From NCBI GenBank assembly GCA_047621665.1, contig JBLHMB010000012.1, forward strand, positions 17,402-81,401: DNA of 64,000 nt, in the 5' to 3' direction. The notes below the pieces were generated by a model. The model had not been told where the DNA came from and searched no databases. It saw only the letters and a program-made list of their open reading frames with translations. Shown one piece after another: positions 1-7,064 of this stretch. The position numbers were made by a program, and so were the translations under genes. The stretch's first letter is position 1. Every line of letters starts with the position of its first letter. This DNA comes from Actimicrobium sp047621665 (lineage in GTDB: Bacteria; Pseudomonadota; Gammaproteobacteria; Burkholderiales; Burkholderiaceae_D).

Positions 1-217
1 TACGTTCTTCCAACACAGCATTGGTCGGGTTCGAAATACGCGAATACACATGACCGGAACGCTCCATGTTGAACAGCGACGCCGCATGATCGGAGTCCTT
101 GAAGACAAACGAGCTGGTCAGGTAGATCGGCGTGGCACGCGCGCCGGTGGCGGGATCAGGGGCGGCGCCGGCATGCAAGGCAAGCGTATCGAAACCAAGG
201 TAAGGTGGAATACTCAT
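1..217 (-). CDS. metY: O-acetylhomoserine sulfhydrylase, N-terminal part (runs off window)
   Basis: The reverse strand starts with ATG at 217 and reads about 72 residues to the window edge. Visible stretches such as GFDTLALHAG, PIYLTSSFVF and YSRISNPTNAVLEER are typical of the N-terminus of Cys/Met-metabolism PLP enzymes of the O-acetylhomoserine aminocarboxypropyltransferase type. These make homocysteine from O-acetylhomoserine and sulfide in the cytoplasm. The PLP lysine lies outside the window, so activity cannot be judged. The related MetZ (O-succinylhomoserine sulfhydrylase) cannot be wholly excluded. Confidence 0.85.
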   Translation of the reverse strand, partial: MSIPPYLGFDTLALHAGAAPDPATGARATPIYLTSSFVFKDSDHAASLFNMERSGHVYSRISNPTNAVLEER

Positions 218-360
218 TGGACTGACTCTCCTGTCTGGAATGCCTGAATCCTAGCACTTGCATCCGGCTCTGCCGAAAGTGCGTGGTAGTGCGCTAGATT
301 TTTGGACCTGCTTACGCTACATTGCAAACAACAGAACAACAACGACTCGGGACACGAAAA

Positions 361-807
361 ATGAAAGTATCTGAAATCCTGCAGGTCAAGGGCAACATCC
401 TCTACACCGTTACTCCCGAAACAGCGATGCATGAAGCCGTCATTACGATGGCCGAAAAAGATATTGGCTCGCTGGTGGTCATGGAGTTCGGTGAGCTCGT
501 CGGCATGCTGAGTTTTCGTGAGGTCATGAAAACGCTGCATGAAAACGGCGGTGAAATCGGTAAAAGTCTGGTACGCAAGCACATGGACGACCATCCGATC
601 ACGGTCACGCCGGAAACCGAAATTAATGAAGTACGCCGCTTGATGCTGGAGCGTCATGCGCGCTATGTGCCGGTACTCGAAGCCAAGACGCTGCTGGGTG
701 TGATCTCGTTTTACGATGTCGCCCGTGCCGTGGTCGAAGCCCAGAGTTTTGAAAATAAAATGCTGAAAGCCTATATCCGCGACTGGCCTGTCGAAGGTGA
801 CGAATAA
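361..807 (+). CDS. Tandem CBS-domain protein
   Basis: A 148-residue protein consisting of two CBS motifs (about residues 7-60 and 73-130) and little else. Paired CBS motifs form a Bateman module that usually binds adenosine nucleotides and regulates a partner. No enzyme domain is attached, so it is a stand-alone CBS protein, a type common in Burkholderiales. The ATG at 361 was preferred over an in-frame TTG at 322 because the CBS fold begins right after it (MKVSEILQ). It is divergent from metY and stands alone; its partner cannot be inferred. Confidence 0.85.
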   Translation: MKVSEILQVKGNILYTVTPETAMHEAVITMAEKDIGSLVVMEFGELVGMLSFREVMKTLHENGGEIGKSLVRKHMDDHPITVTPETEINEVRRLMLERHARYVPVLEAKTLLGVISFYDVARAVVEAQSFENKMLKAYIRDWPVEGDE

Positions 808-939
808 TTTTCTACCGGATAGTTGTTCACAGCATTATTGCAGCGCCGTTATTGGCACGCTGAACAAGGCGGTCGATAACGGCATTTTCATTTGTACCAG
901 GACGTTCGATGCTGATCGTCCGCTCAAGGAGCTAGCACC

Positions 940-1944
940 ATGCATATCGCTATCATCGGGGCCGGACTGTCCGGTCTGACTTGTGCCCGTCGCTTGCAGG
1001 ACCAGGGACATTGCGTCACCGTGTATGAAAAAAGTCATGCGGTCAGCGGCCGGATGAGTACGCGCCAGACCGACTTCGGTGGGTTCGATCATGGCGCCCA
1101 ATACTTTACGGCCAGTAGCGCTGCGTTCAAGAACGATGTGGCGGCCTGGACCAAAGCCGGCTGGGTCGCGCCATGGAAAGGCAAGTTCGTGGCGCTTGAT
1201 CACGGCAAGTCCACACCGGCAGGCAAGTCAGGAAATCGCCATGTTGGCGTGCCGGGTATGCGCTCGGTGGGGGTGCATCTGGCTCAAGGACTGGACGTGC
1301 GTACCGGCCAGCAGGTCGGACAGATTGAACGCATCGAAACCGGCAAGGGCGAGCAATGGCTGCTGGCCGTGCATTGCGATACGGTACCCATCGCTGCCAG
1401 CGCAGGACCGTTCGATGCGGTCATTGTGGCAGTGCCGGCCGATCAGGCGACGACCTTGCTGTCCGTCGTGCCGGCTTTTGCCAAGGCGGCCGGCAAGGCG
1501 TTGCTGGCGCCGTGCTGGACCCTGATGGCGGCGTTTCAGGATCCGTTGGAGCTGGGCTACGACGGTGCCTGGGTCAGCAATTCGCGACTGGCCTGGCTGG
1601 CGCATGATGCCTCCAAGCCGGGACGTCGTCCGGGCGAACACTGGATCGGTCAGGCCTCGGCGGCATGGAGCATCGAGCATCTGGAAGACGAACCGGACCG
1701 GGTCCGTGAAAAATTGCTGAAGGCCTTTCATGAAGCCACCGGCAGTCAGGTCCAGCCGGTGTTTGCGACGGTACATCGCTGGCGCTATTCGAAGGCCGCC
1801 ACTCCGTTGAAAGACGATTGCTTGTGGAACAAAAAATTGCGTATCGGTGCCTGCGGTGACTGGTTTTCTGCCGGACTCGACGGCGCCGGCAAGATTGAAA
1901 ATGCCTACCTGAGCGGAGCCGCGCTGGCTGCGCTGATCGCCTGA
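940..1944 (+). CDS. NAD(P)/FAD-dependent oxidoreductase (renalase/amine-oxidase-like)
   Basis: A 334-residue flavoprotein. The N-terminus carries the dinucleotide-binding signature IIGAGLSGL (residues 5-13), followed by an acidic residue ending the second strand (VYEKS) and the GR motif SGRMSTR near residue 37. The C-terminus has the FAD-contacting pattern GDWFSAGLDGAGKIENAYLSG. This layout fits the NAD(P)-binding_8/amino-oxidase superfamily, close to bacterial renalase-like proteins. Substrate unknown. An AAGGAG-like ribosome site lies just upstream (CTCAAGGAGCTAGCACC). It overlaps the next gene by 4 nt if that gene starts at CTG 1941, which suggests translational coupling. Confidence 0.85.
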   Translation: MHIAIIGAGLSGLTCARRLQDQGHCVTVYEKSHAVSGRMSTRQTDFGGFDHGAQYFTASSAAFKNDVAAWTKAGWVAPWKGKFVALDHGKSTPAGKSGNRHVGVPGMRSVGVHLAQGLDVRTGQQVGQIERIETGKGEQWLLAVHCDTVPIAASAGPFDAVIVAVPADQATTLLSVVPAFAKAAGKALLAPCWTLMAAFQDPLELGYDGAWVSNSRLAWLAHDASKPGRRPGEHWIGQASAAWSIEHLEDEPDRVREKLLKAFHEATGSQVQPVFATVHRWRYSKAATPLKDDCLWNKKLRIGACGDWFSAGLDGAGKIENAYLSGAALAALIA

Positions 1945-3848
1945 GTTCCGCACGGCCGGCGGCGCCTGCACCAAGCCAGTTTGCGCTGCTGGCCGAGCGC
2001 CGCTTTGCGCCGTTTTTCTGGACGCAATTTCTTGGTGCGCTCAATGACAATGTTTTCAAGACGGCGCTGCTGACGATCCTGACTTACGACGCACTGAGCT
2101 GGACCGCGCTCGATCCGGTCCTGCTGACCAACCTGATTCCAGGTCTGTTTATTTTGCCCTTCGTGCTGTTCTCGGCCACCGCCGGGCAACTGGCGGATAA
2201 ATTTGACAAGGGCAGGGTGGCACGGCTGGTGAAGTTGCTGGAGATTGCGATCATGGCGCTCGCCGGCGTAGGCTGGATCATGCATAACCTGCCGCTGCTG
2301 GTGCTGGCACTCGTTGGCATGGGCTTGCACTCGACTTTATTCGGACCAGTGAAATACGCGTATCTGCCGCAGCATCTCAAACGCTCCGAACTGGTTGGCG
2401 GCAACGGACTGGTCGAAAGCGGTACCTTCGTCGGCATTTTGCTGGGCGAAGTGCTGGGTGCGCTGCTGATCGTCAGCAAGCCATGGGGTGTCGAAGTGGT
2501 TGCCGGCGGCACGCTGGCACTGGCGGTACTGGGCTGGTGGTTCAGCCGTGCCATCCCGCCGTCGCCGGCGCCGGTTCCGGAGTTGAAAGTGAACTGGAAT
2601 CCGTTCACGGAAACCGTGCGCAATCTGAACTATTCGCGTCACAACCGGACGGTGTTTTTATCCTTGCTGGGCAATTCCTGGTTCTGGTTTTACGGCGCGA
2701 TCATCCTCGCGCAATTTCCGCTATATGCAAAAAATTACCTGCACGGCGACCACGGCGTGTTCGTCCTGCTGCTGACGGTTTTTTCGTTTGGAATTGGTGC
2801 CGGCTCGCTCTTGTGCGAAAAGCTCTCCGACCATCGTATCGAGATCGGGTTGGTGCCATTCGGCTCGATCGGCTTGTCGGTGTCCGGTGTCGAACTATTT
2901 TTTGCCAGCCTGGCGTACACCAATACGCTGCCGGTTGATGTGGCCGGTTTTCTGGCACAAACGGGCAGCCTGCGCATCCTGTTTGCCTGTCTGATGATCG
3001 GCGTTTCCGGCGGGCTGTATATCGTGCCGCTGTTTGCACTGATCCAGACCCGCTGCGATCCACGCCACTTGTCGCGCACGATTGCCGGCATGAATATCCT
3101 CAATGCGCTGTTCATGGTGGCAGCAGCGTTGCTGGCGATGCTGCTGCTGAAAAATGGTGTCACTGTGCCCCAATTATTTCTGGTGACTGCGTTGCTCAAT
3201 GCGCTGGTGGCGCTCTACATTTACTGGCTGGTGCCTGAGTTCCTGATTCGCTTCCTCGCCTGGTTACTGATCCACACCATCCATCGGGTGCGCTCTGTTG
3301 ACGTGGCGCATATCCCCTTGCAGGGTGCGGCAATGCTTGTCTGTAATCATGTCAGCTATGTCGATGCGATCGTGATCCTGGCCGCAAGTCCGCGTCCGAT
3401 CCGGTTCGTCATGGACCACCGGATTTTCAAGTTCCCGTTATTGTCCTGGCTGTTCAGGAGCGCCGGTGCGATACCAATTGCGCCGGCCAGCGAAGACACA
3501 GTCGTGACGGAAAAAGCCTACGCCGCCATCGAGGCCGCATTGGCGCATGACGAGCTGGTCTGTATTTTTCCTGAAGGCAAACTGACGGTCACCGGCGAGA
3601 TCAATGTCTTCCGTGGTGGCATCATGAAAATCCTGCAGCGCTCGCCGGTGCCGGTAATCCCGATGGCACTGTGCGGGTTGTGGGGCAGTTTGTTTTCGCA
3701 TGCGCAGGGCAACCCGTTTGACCGTGTTTTCCAGCGCGGCTTGCGCTCGACACTGCAACTGGTCATCGGTGCACCATTGCGGTCGGCGGAGGTCACGCCC
3801 GAGTCGTTGCGCGAACATGTGCAGGCCTTGCGCGGGAATGCCCGATAG
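1941..3848 (+). CDS. MFS lysophospholipid transporter fused to 1-acylglycerol-3-phosphate acyltransferase
   Basis: A membrane protein of about 635 residues. Residues 1-420 form an MFS transporter (conserved segment FFWTQFLGALNDNVFK), resembling LplT and the transporter half of Aas-like fusions. Residues about 440-635 form a PlsC-type acyltransferase with the HxxxxD motif (H470-D475, NHVSYVDA) and the FPEG motif (543-546). It would flip lysophospholipids inward and re-acylate them. The reading frame is open and homologous-looking back to 1941, but it has no ATG, GTG or TTG between its last upstream stop (1896) and TTG at 2154, which lies inside the third helix. The best start is CTG at 1941, overlapping the upstream stop as CTGA. 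The start is inference; the family call is firm. Confidence 0.8.
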   Translation: MSSARPAAPAPSQFALLAERRFAPFFWTQFLGALNDNVFKTALLTILTYDALSWTALDPVLLTNLIPGLFILPFVLFSATAGQLADKFDKGRVARLVKLLEIAIMALAGVGWIMHNLPLLVLALVGMGLHSTLFGPVKYAYLPQHLKRSELVGGNGLVESGTFVGILLGEVLGALLIVSKPWGVEVVAGGTLALAVLGWWFSRAIPPSPAPVPELKVNWNPFTETVRNLNYSRHNRTVFLSLLGNSWFWFYGAIILAQFPLYAKNYLHGDHGVFVLLLTVFSFGIGAGSLLCEKLSDHRIEIGLVPFGSIGLSVSGVELFFASLAYTNTLPVDVAGFLAQTGSLRILFACLMIGVSGGLYIVPLFALIQTRCDPRHLSRTIAGMNILNALFMVAAALLAMLLLKNGVTVPQLFLVTALLNALVALYIYWLVPEFLIRFLAWLLIHTIHRVRSVDVAHIPLQGAAMLVCNHVSYVDAIVILAASPRPIRFVMDHRIFKFPLLSWLFRSAGAIPIAPASEDTVVTEKAYAAIEAALAHDELVCIFPEGKLTVTGEINVFRGGIMKILQRSPVPVIPMALCGLWGSLFSHAQGNPFDRVFQRGLRSTLQLVIGAPLRSAEVTPESLREHVQALRGNAR

Positions 3849-3913
3849 CGATGCCGCTGATCATTGACGCGCGCGATCCTGTCATCGGTTCATACCCGGG
3901 TTCGCGTCCGCAC

Positions 3914-3923
3914 TTGCTACAAT
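3914..3923 (+). promoter_or_regulatory. Candidate extended -10 promoter of modAB
   Basis: The sequence TTGCTACAAT places a TG one base ahead of a near-consensus -10 hexamer (TACAAT, 3918-3923), 26 nt before the modA start. No good -35 is seen at the usual distance, as is normal for extended -10 promoters. No ModE-type palindrome was recognised. Confidence 0.4.
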
Positions 3924-3949
3924 CCGCTATCTCATTTTAATTTGCTGCC

Positions 3950-4738
3950 ATGACTTTTCTGCTTTTGCTTCGTCGTTTGACCTGCACCTTGCTGATCGGC
4001 TTGCTGCTTTGTAATGGCCAGGTGCAGGCAAAGCCGGTCCTGCAGGTCGCGGCCGCTGCGGATCTGGCGCAATGCATCGATGAATTGAACGCACAATTCG
4101 GTGCGATGCACGACGGTGCCGCCGTCAGTGCCAGCATCGGTTCATCGGGGAATTTTTACGCACAAATCTCCAACGGCGCACCGTTCGACGTGTTCCTGTC
4201 TGCGGATCTGGCTTATCCGGTCGCGCTGGCCAAGGCGGGTCACGCCGATCTCTCTTCACTGATTACTTATGCGTACGGTCAGCTGGTGTTGTGGACCGCT
4301 GACGCGGCACTCGATCCGTCGACTGGATTCAAGTTGTTCGAGGATGCACGGGTCAAGCGCATTGCGATTGCCAATCCGGATCTCGCACCTTACGGTCGCG
4401 CTGCCCGCGACGCCCTGCAGCACGCCGGCGTGTGGGATCAGATCCAGTCGCGCCTGGTATTTGGCGATAACGTGGCCCAGACCGGCCAATTCATCGCAAC
4501 CGGCAATGCCCAGGCCGGATTGGTCAGTGCAGCCCATTTCAAGCCTGGTGCGGCTCGACCCGGTCGCAGCTGGCCGGTGCCGCAAGCCTGGTATCCGCGT
4601 ATCGAACAGGGTGTCATCGTGACGGCCAGAGGGCGCAGCAATCCACTGGCAAAACAATACGTGGCGTTCTTGAGTAGCGAGGCCGGCCGGACCATTCTGC
4701 GCAAGTACGGATTTGTAGTGCCAGAGTTGGCGCGGTGA
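3950..4738 (+). CDS. modA: Molybdate ABC transporter substrate-binding protein
   Basis: A 262-residue protein with a cleavable-type signal peptide (about residues 1-27, ending QVQA-K). The mature start LQVAAAADLAQCIDELNAQF is typical of ModA, and SIGSSGNFYAQI, NGAPFDVFLSAD and LVFGDNVAQTGQF match the conserved ligand-binding segments. It binds molybdate or tungstate in the periplasm and delivers it to ModB. It overlaps modB by 4 nt (GTGA). Several molybdenum hydroxylases lie in this window, which gives molybdate uptake an obvious local use. Confidence 0.93.
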   Translation: MTFLLLLRRLTCTLLIGLLLCNGQVQAKPVLQVAAAADLAQCIDELNAQFGAMHDGAAVSASIGSSGNFYAQISNGAPFDVFLSADLAYPVALAKAGHADLSSLITYAYGQLVLWTADAALDPSTGFKLFEDARVKRIAIANPDLAPYGRAARDALQHAGVWDQIQSRLVFGDNVAQTGQFIATGNAQAGLVSAAHFKPGAARPGRSWPVPQAWYPRIEQGVIVTARGRSNPLAKQYVAFLSSEAGRTILRKYGFVVPELAR

Positions 4739-5454
4739 TCACCCCGTTCTGGTCGCTGCCGCATGAATTGTGGGTGGCACTCGGGCTGACCATTCAGCTG
4801 GCGGCCGTCTCGACGGTGATCCTGATGCTGATCGTGTTGCCGTTGGGCTGGTGGCTGGCCACGACGCGCCATCGTGCGGCACTGCTGCTGGAAATTCTGA
4901 TGTCGCTGCCACTGGTCTTGCCGCCCACCGTGATTGGTTTTTACCTGCTAACGCTGCTGTCGCCACAACATGCGCTCGGACAATGGTGGCAACAATTGTT
5001 CGGCCAGACCTTGCCGTTTTCATTTGCCGGACTGGTTATCGGTTCCTGTGTCTACAGTCTGCCGTTTGCGTTGCAACCGGTGATGGCGGCATTTCGCATG
5101 TTGCGACCGGAAATCGCCCACGCCGCGTATTCGCTGGGCATGACGCCGCGTCAGGCTTTCCTGCATGTGCTGCTGCCGCTGTCGAAAGCCGGTGTCTACT
5201 CGGGAGCCATCCTGGCGTTTGCTCATACCATCGGCGAGTTCGGTGTCGTGCTGATGCTGGGCGGGGGGATTCCCGGCGTGACGCGGGTGGCGTCGATCGC
5301 TTTGTACGACGAGGCGCAAAAATTGAACTACCCGGATGCCCATGGATTTGCGTTGCTGCTGCTGGCACTTTCCTTTGTTTTGCTGTGTGCCACGACCGCA
5401 TTGCAAAAGCGTCAGGAGCGCTGGCGTCGGCTCGGTCACTTTTCCTTGCGCTGA
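4735..5454 (+). CDS. modB: Molybdate ABC transporter permease
   Basis: A 239-residue inner membrane permease beginning with GTG inside the modA stop. It has about five to six hydrophobic helices and the EAA loop that docks the ATPase (EIAHAAYSLGMTPRQAFLHV and following LPLSKAG), and ends in a basic tail. It forms the channel of the ModABC molybdate importer. The gene that should follow, modC (ATPase), is absent here: the next gene is rlmJ. The ATPase must be encoded elsewhere or borrowed from another importer. Confidence 0.92.
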   Translation: MITPFWSLPHELWVALGLTIQLAAVSTVILMLIVLPLGWWLATTRHRAALLLEILMSLPLVLPPTVIGFYLLTLLSPQHALGQWWQQLFGQTLPFSFAGLVIGSCVYSLPFALQPVMAAFRMLRPEIAHAAYSLGMTPRQAFLHVLLPLSKAGVYSGAILAFAHTIGEFGVVLMLGGGIPGVTRVASIALYDEAQKLNYPDAHGFALLLLALSFVLLCATTALQKRQERWRRLGHFSLR

Positions 5455-5487
5455 TTGCAGTAGCAATTACTTGAAGCAGTCGGGACT

Positions 5488-5496
5488 TGTTAAAAT
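5488..5496 (+). promoter_or_regulatory. Candidate extended -10 promoter of rlmJ
   Basis: The string TGTTAAAAT, with -10 hexamer TAAAAT at 5491-5496, lies about 70 nt before the rlmJ ATG in the modB-rlmJ gap. A weak TTGAAG at 5471-5476 is too close to be an ideal -35. This is a pattern match only. Confidence 0.3.
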
Positions 5497-5565
5497 GCGC
5501 CATTCGCAGGGTCGGCGCAGAGGTCCGCGCCTCCTTTCATTTCCTTACCAAGATCGATCATTGTT

Positions 5566-6483
5566 ATGTTGAGTTACCGCCACGCCTTCCATGCGGGCAA
5601 TCATGCCGACGTCCTCAAGCACGTCGTGATGATGCAGTTGCTGCGCTACCTGAATCAAAAAGACACGCCCTACATGTACATCGACACCCATGCCGGTGCC
5701 GGCGTGTATGCGCTCGATGGCGGCTATGCGGCCAAAAATGCCGAATTCGAAAGCGGTGTTGCACCGCTGTGGAGCCGCAAGGATTTGCCGCCGGTCTTGC
5801 ATGAATATGTCCAGATGATCAAGAAAATGAACCCGAGCGGCAAGTTGCGCTACTACCCGGGTTCGCCGTATGTGGCCGACAAGGTCATGCGTGAAGCCGA
5901 CCGCTTGCGCCTGTTCGAGCTGCACCCCTCCGATGCCCGCATTTTGCAGGACAACTTCCGTAAGGTCGAAGCCCATGCGGCCGAGCAGGGTATCCGTGCC
6001 ACGGTGCGCGGCAAGCGCATCATGATCCAGAAGGGTGATGGCTTTCTCGGTCTCAAGGCGCTGTTGCCGCCACCGTCACGGCGCGGACTGGTGCTGATCG
6101 ATCCGCCTTACGAAGACAAGTCCGATTACAAGCGCGTCAAGGACACGCTGCAAGATGCGCTGGTGCGTTTTGCTACCGGTACGTACGCGGTCTGGTATCC
6201 GGTATTGCACCGGATGGAATCGCGCCAGTTACCCGACAAGCTCAAGCGCCTGCAGGCCAACGGCTGGCTCAATGTCACGTTGTCGATCGCCGAGGCTTCA
6301 CCGGACGGTTTCGGCTTGCACAGCAGTGGCATGTTCGTGATCAATCCACCGTTCGGGCTGGAAGCGATGCTCAATGAATTGATGCCGTTTCTGGTCAAGA
6401 CATTGGGTCGTGACAGCGGCGCCAAATTCACCGTCGAGTCCGGCACGACGGCCGTTGCACACACCGGCACACGCCGGGTCTGA
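5566..6483 (+). CDS. rlmJ: 23S rRNA (adenine-2030-N6)-methyltransferase
   Basis: A 305-residue SAM-dependent methyltransferase. The N-terminus MLSYRHAFHAGNHADVLKH is the hallmark of RlmJ. DTHAGAGVYAL forms the SAM-binding motif, and DPPY at residues 179-182 is the catalytic N6-adenine methyltransferase motif. It methylates A2030 of 23S rRNA. The C-terminus is somewhat longer than the E. coli protein. It is followed 11 nt later by greB, so the two are probably co-transcribed. Confidence 0.95.
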   Translation: MLSYRHAFHAGNHADVLKHVVMMQLLRYLNQKDTPYMYIDTHAGAGVYALDGGYAAKNAEFESGVAPLWSRKDLPPVLHEYVQMIKKMNPSGKLRYYPGSPYVADKVMREADRLRLFELHPSDARILQDNFRKVEAHAAEQGIRATVRGKRIMIQKGDGFLGLKALLPPPSRRGLVLIDPPYEDKSDYKRVKDTLQDALVRFATGTYAVWYPVLHRMESRQLPDKLKRLQANGWLNVTLSIAEASPDGFGLHSSGMFVINPPFGLEAMLNELMPFLVKTLGRDSGAKFTVESGTTAVAHTGTRRV

Positions 6484-6494
6484 AGCGGGGCGCG

Positions 6495-7049
6495 ATGAAC
6501 AAGGCCTTTGTCAAGGAGTCCGGGGACGATGAGGATGACGAGTTACCGTTGTCGGAAATTCCGGCCGGTACCCGTAACTACATGACGCCTGCCGGTTTTC
6601 AGACCATGCGTTCGGAGTTGCTGCACCTGATCGATGTCGATCGTCCGGAGGTCGTGCATATTGTCCACTGGGCGGCGTCGAACGGCGACCGTTCGGAAAA
6701 TGGCGACTACATTTACGGCAAGCGGCGCTTGCGTGAAATCGATCGCCGGATTCGTTTCCTGACCAAGCGTCTCGATCTGGCCGAAGTGGTCGATCCAACC
6801 GTTCATCACGGCAACGATCAAGTGTTTTTCGGGGCCACGGTACGTTACGAGAACAGCGCCGGGGAACAGCACACGGTCACCATCGTCGGGATTGACGAGC
6901 TCGATCCGTTGCATGGCAGGATCAGCTGGATTTCGCCGGTGGCAAGGGCGATGACCAAATCGCGCGAAGGCGACACGATCACTTTGAAGACGCCGTCCGG
7001 CGCCGAAGAATTGCAGATACTGGAAGTGACCTACCCGGCTCCGGTGTGA
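6495..7049 (+). CDS. greB: Transcription elongation factor GreB
   Basis: A 184-residue Gre factor. Residues about 30-105 form the N-terminal coiled coil (MTPAGFQTMRSELLHL through KRLDLAEVVDP), including the NGDRSENGDYIYGK tip with the acidic pair that coordinates Mg2+ in the RNA polymerase active site. The rest is the FKBP-like C-terminal domain with ISPVARAMTKSREGD. It stimulates cleavage of backtracked RNA. The basic, longer loop and the first acidic 25 residues favour GreB over GreA. It converges on spoT with only 15 bp between stop codons. Confidence 0.93.
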   Translation: MNKAFVKESGDDEDDELPLSEIPAGTRNYMTPAGFQTMRSELLHLIDVDRPEVVHIVHWAASNGDRSENGDYIYGKRRLREIDRRIRFLTKRLDLAEVVDPTVHHGNDQVFFGATVRYENSAGEQHTVTIVGIDELDPLHGRISWISPVARAMTKSREGDTITLKTPSGAEELQILEVTYPAPV

Positions 7050-7064
7050 CTGGCACGCCGGAAG

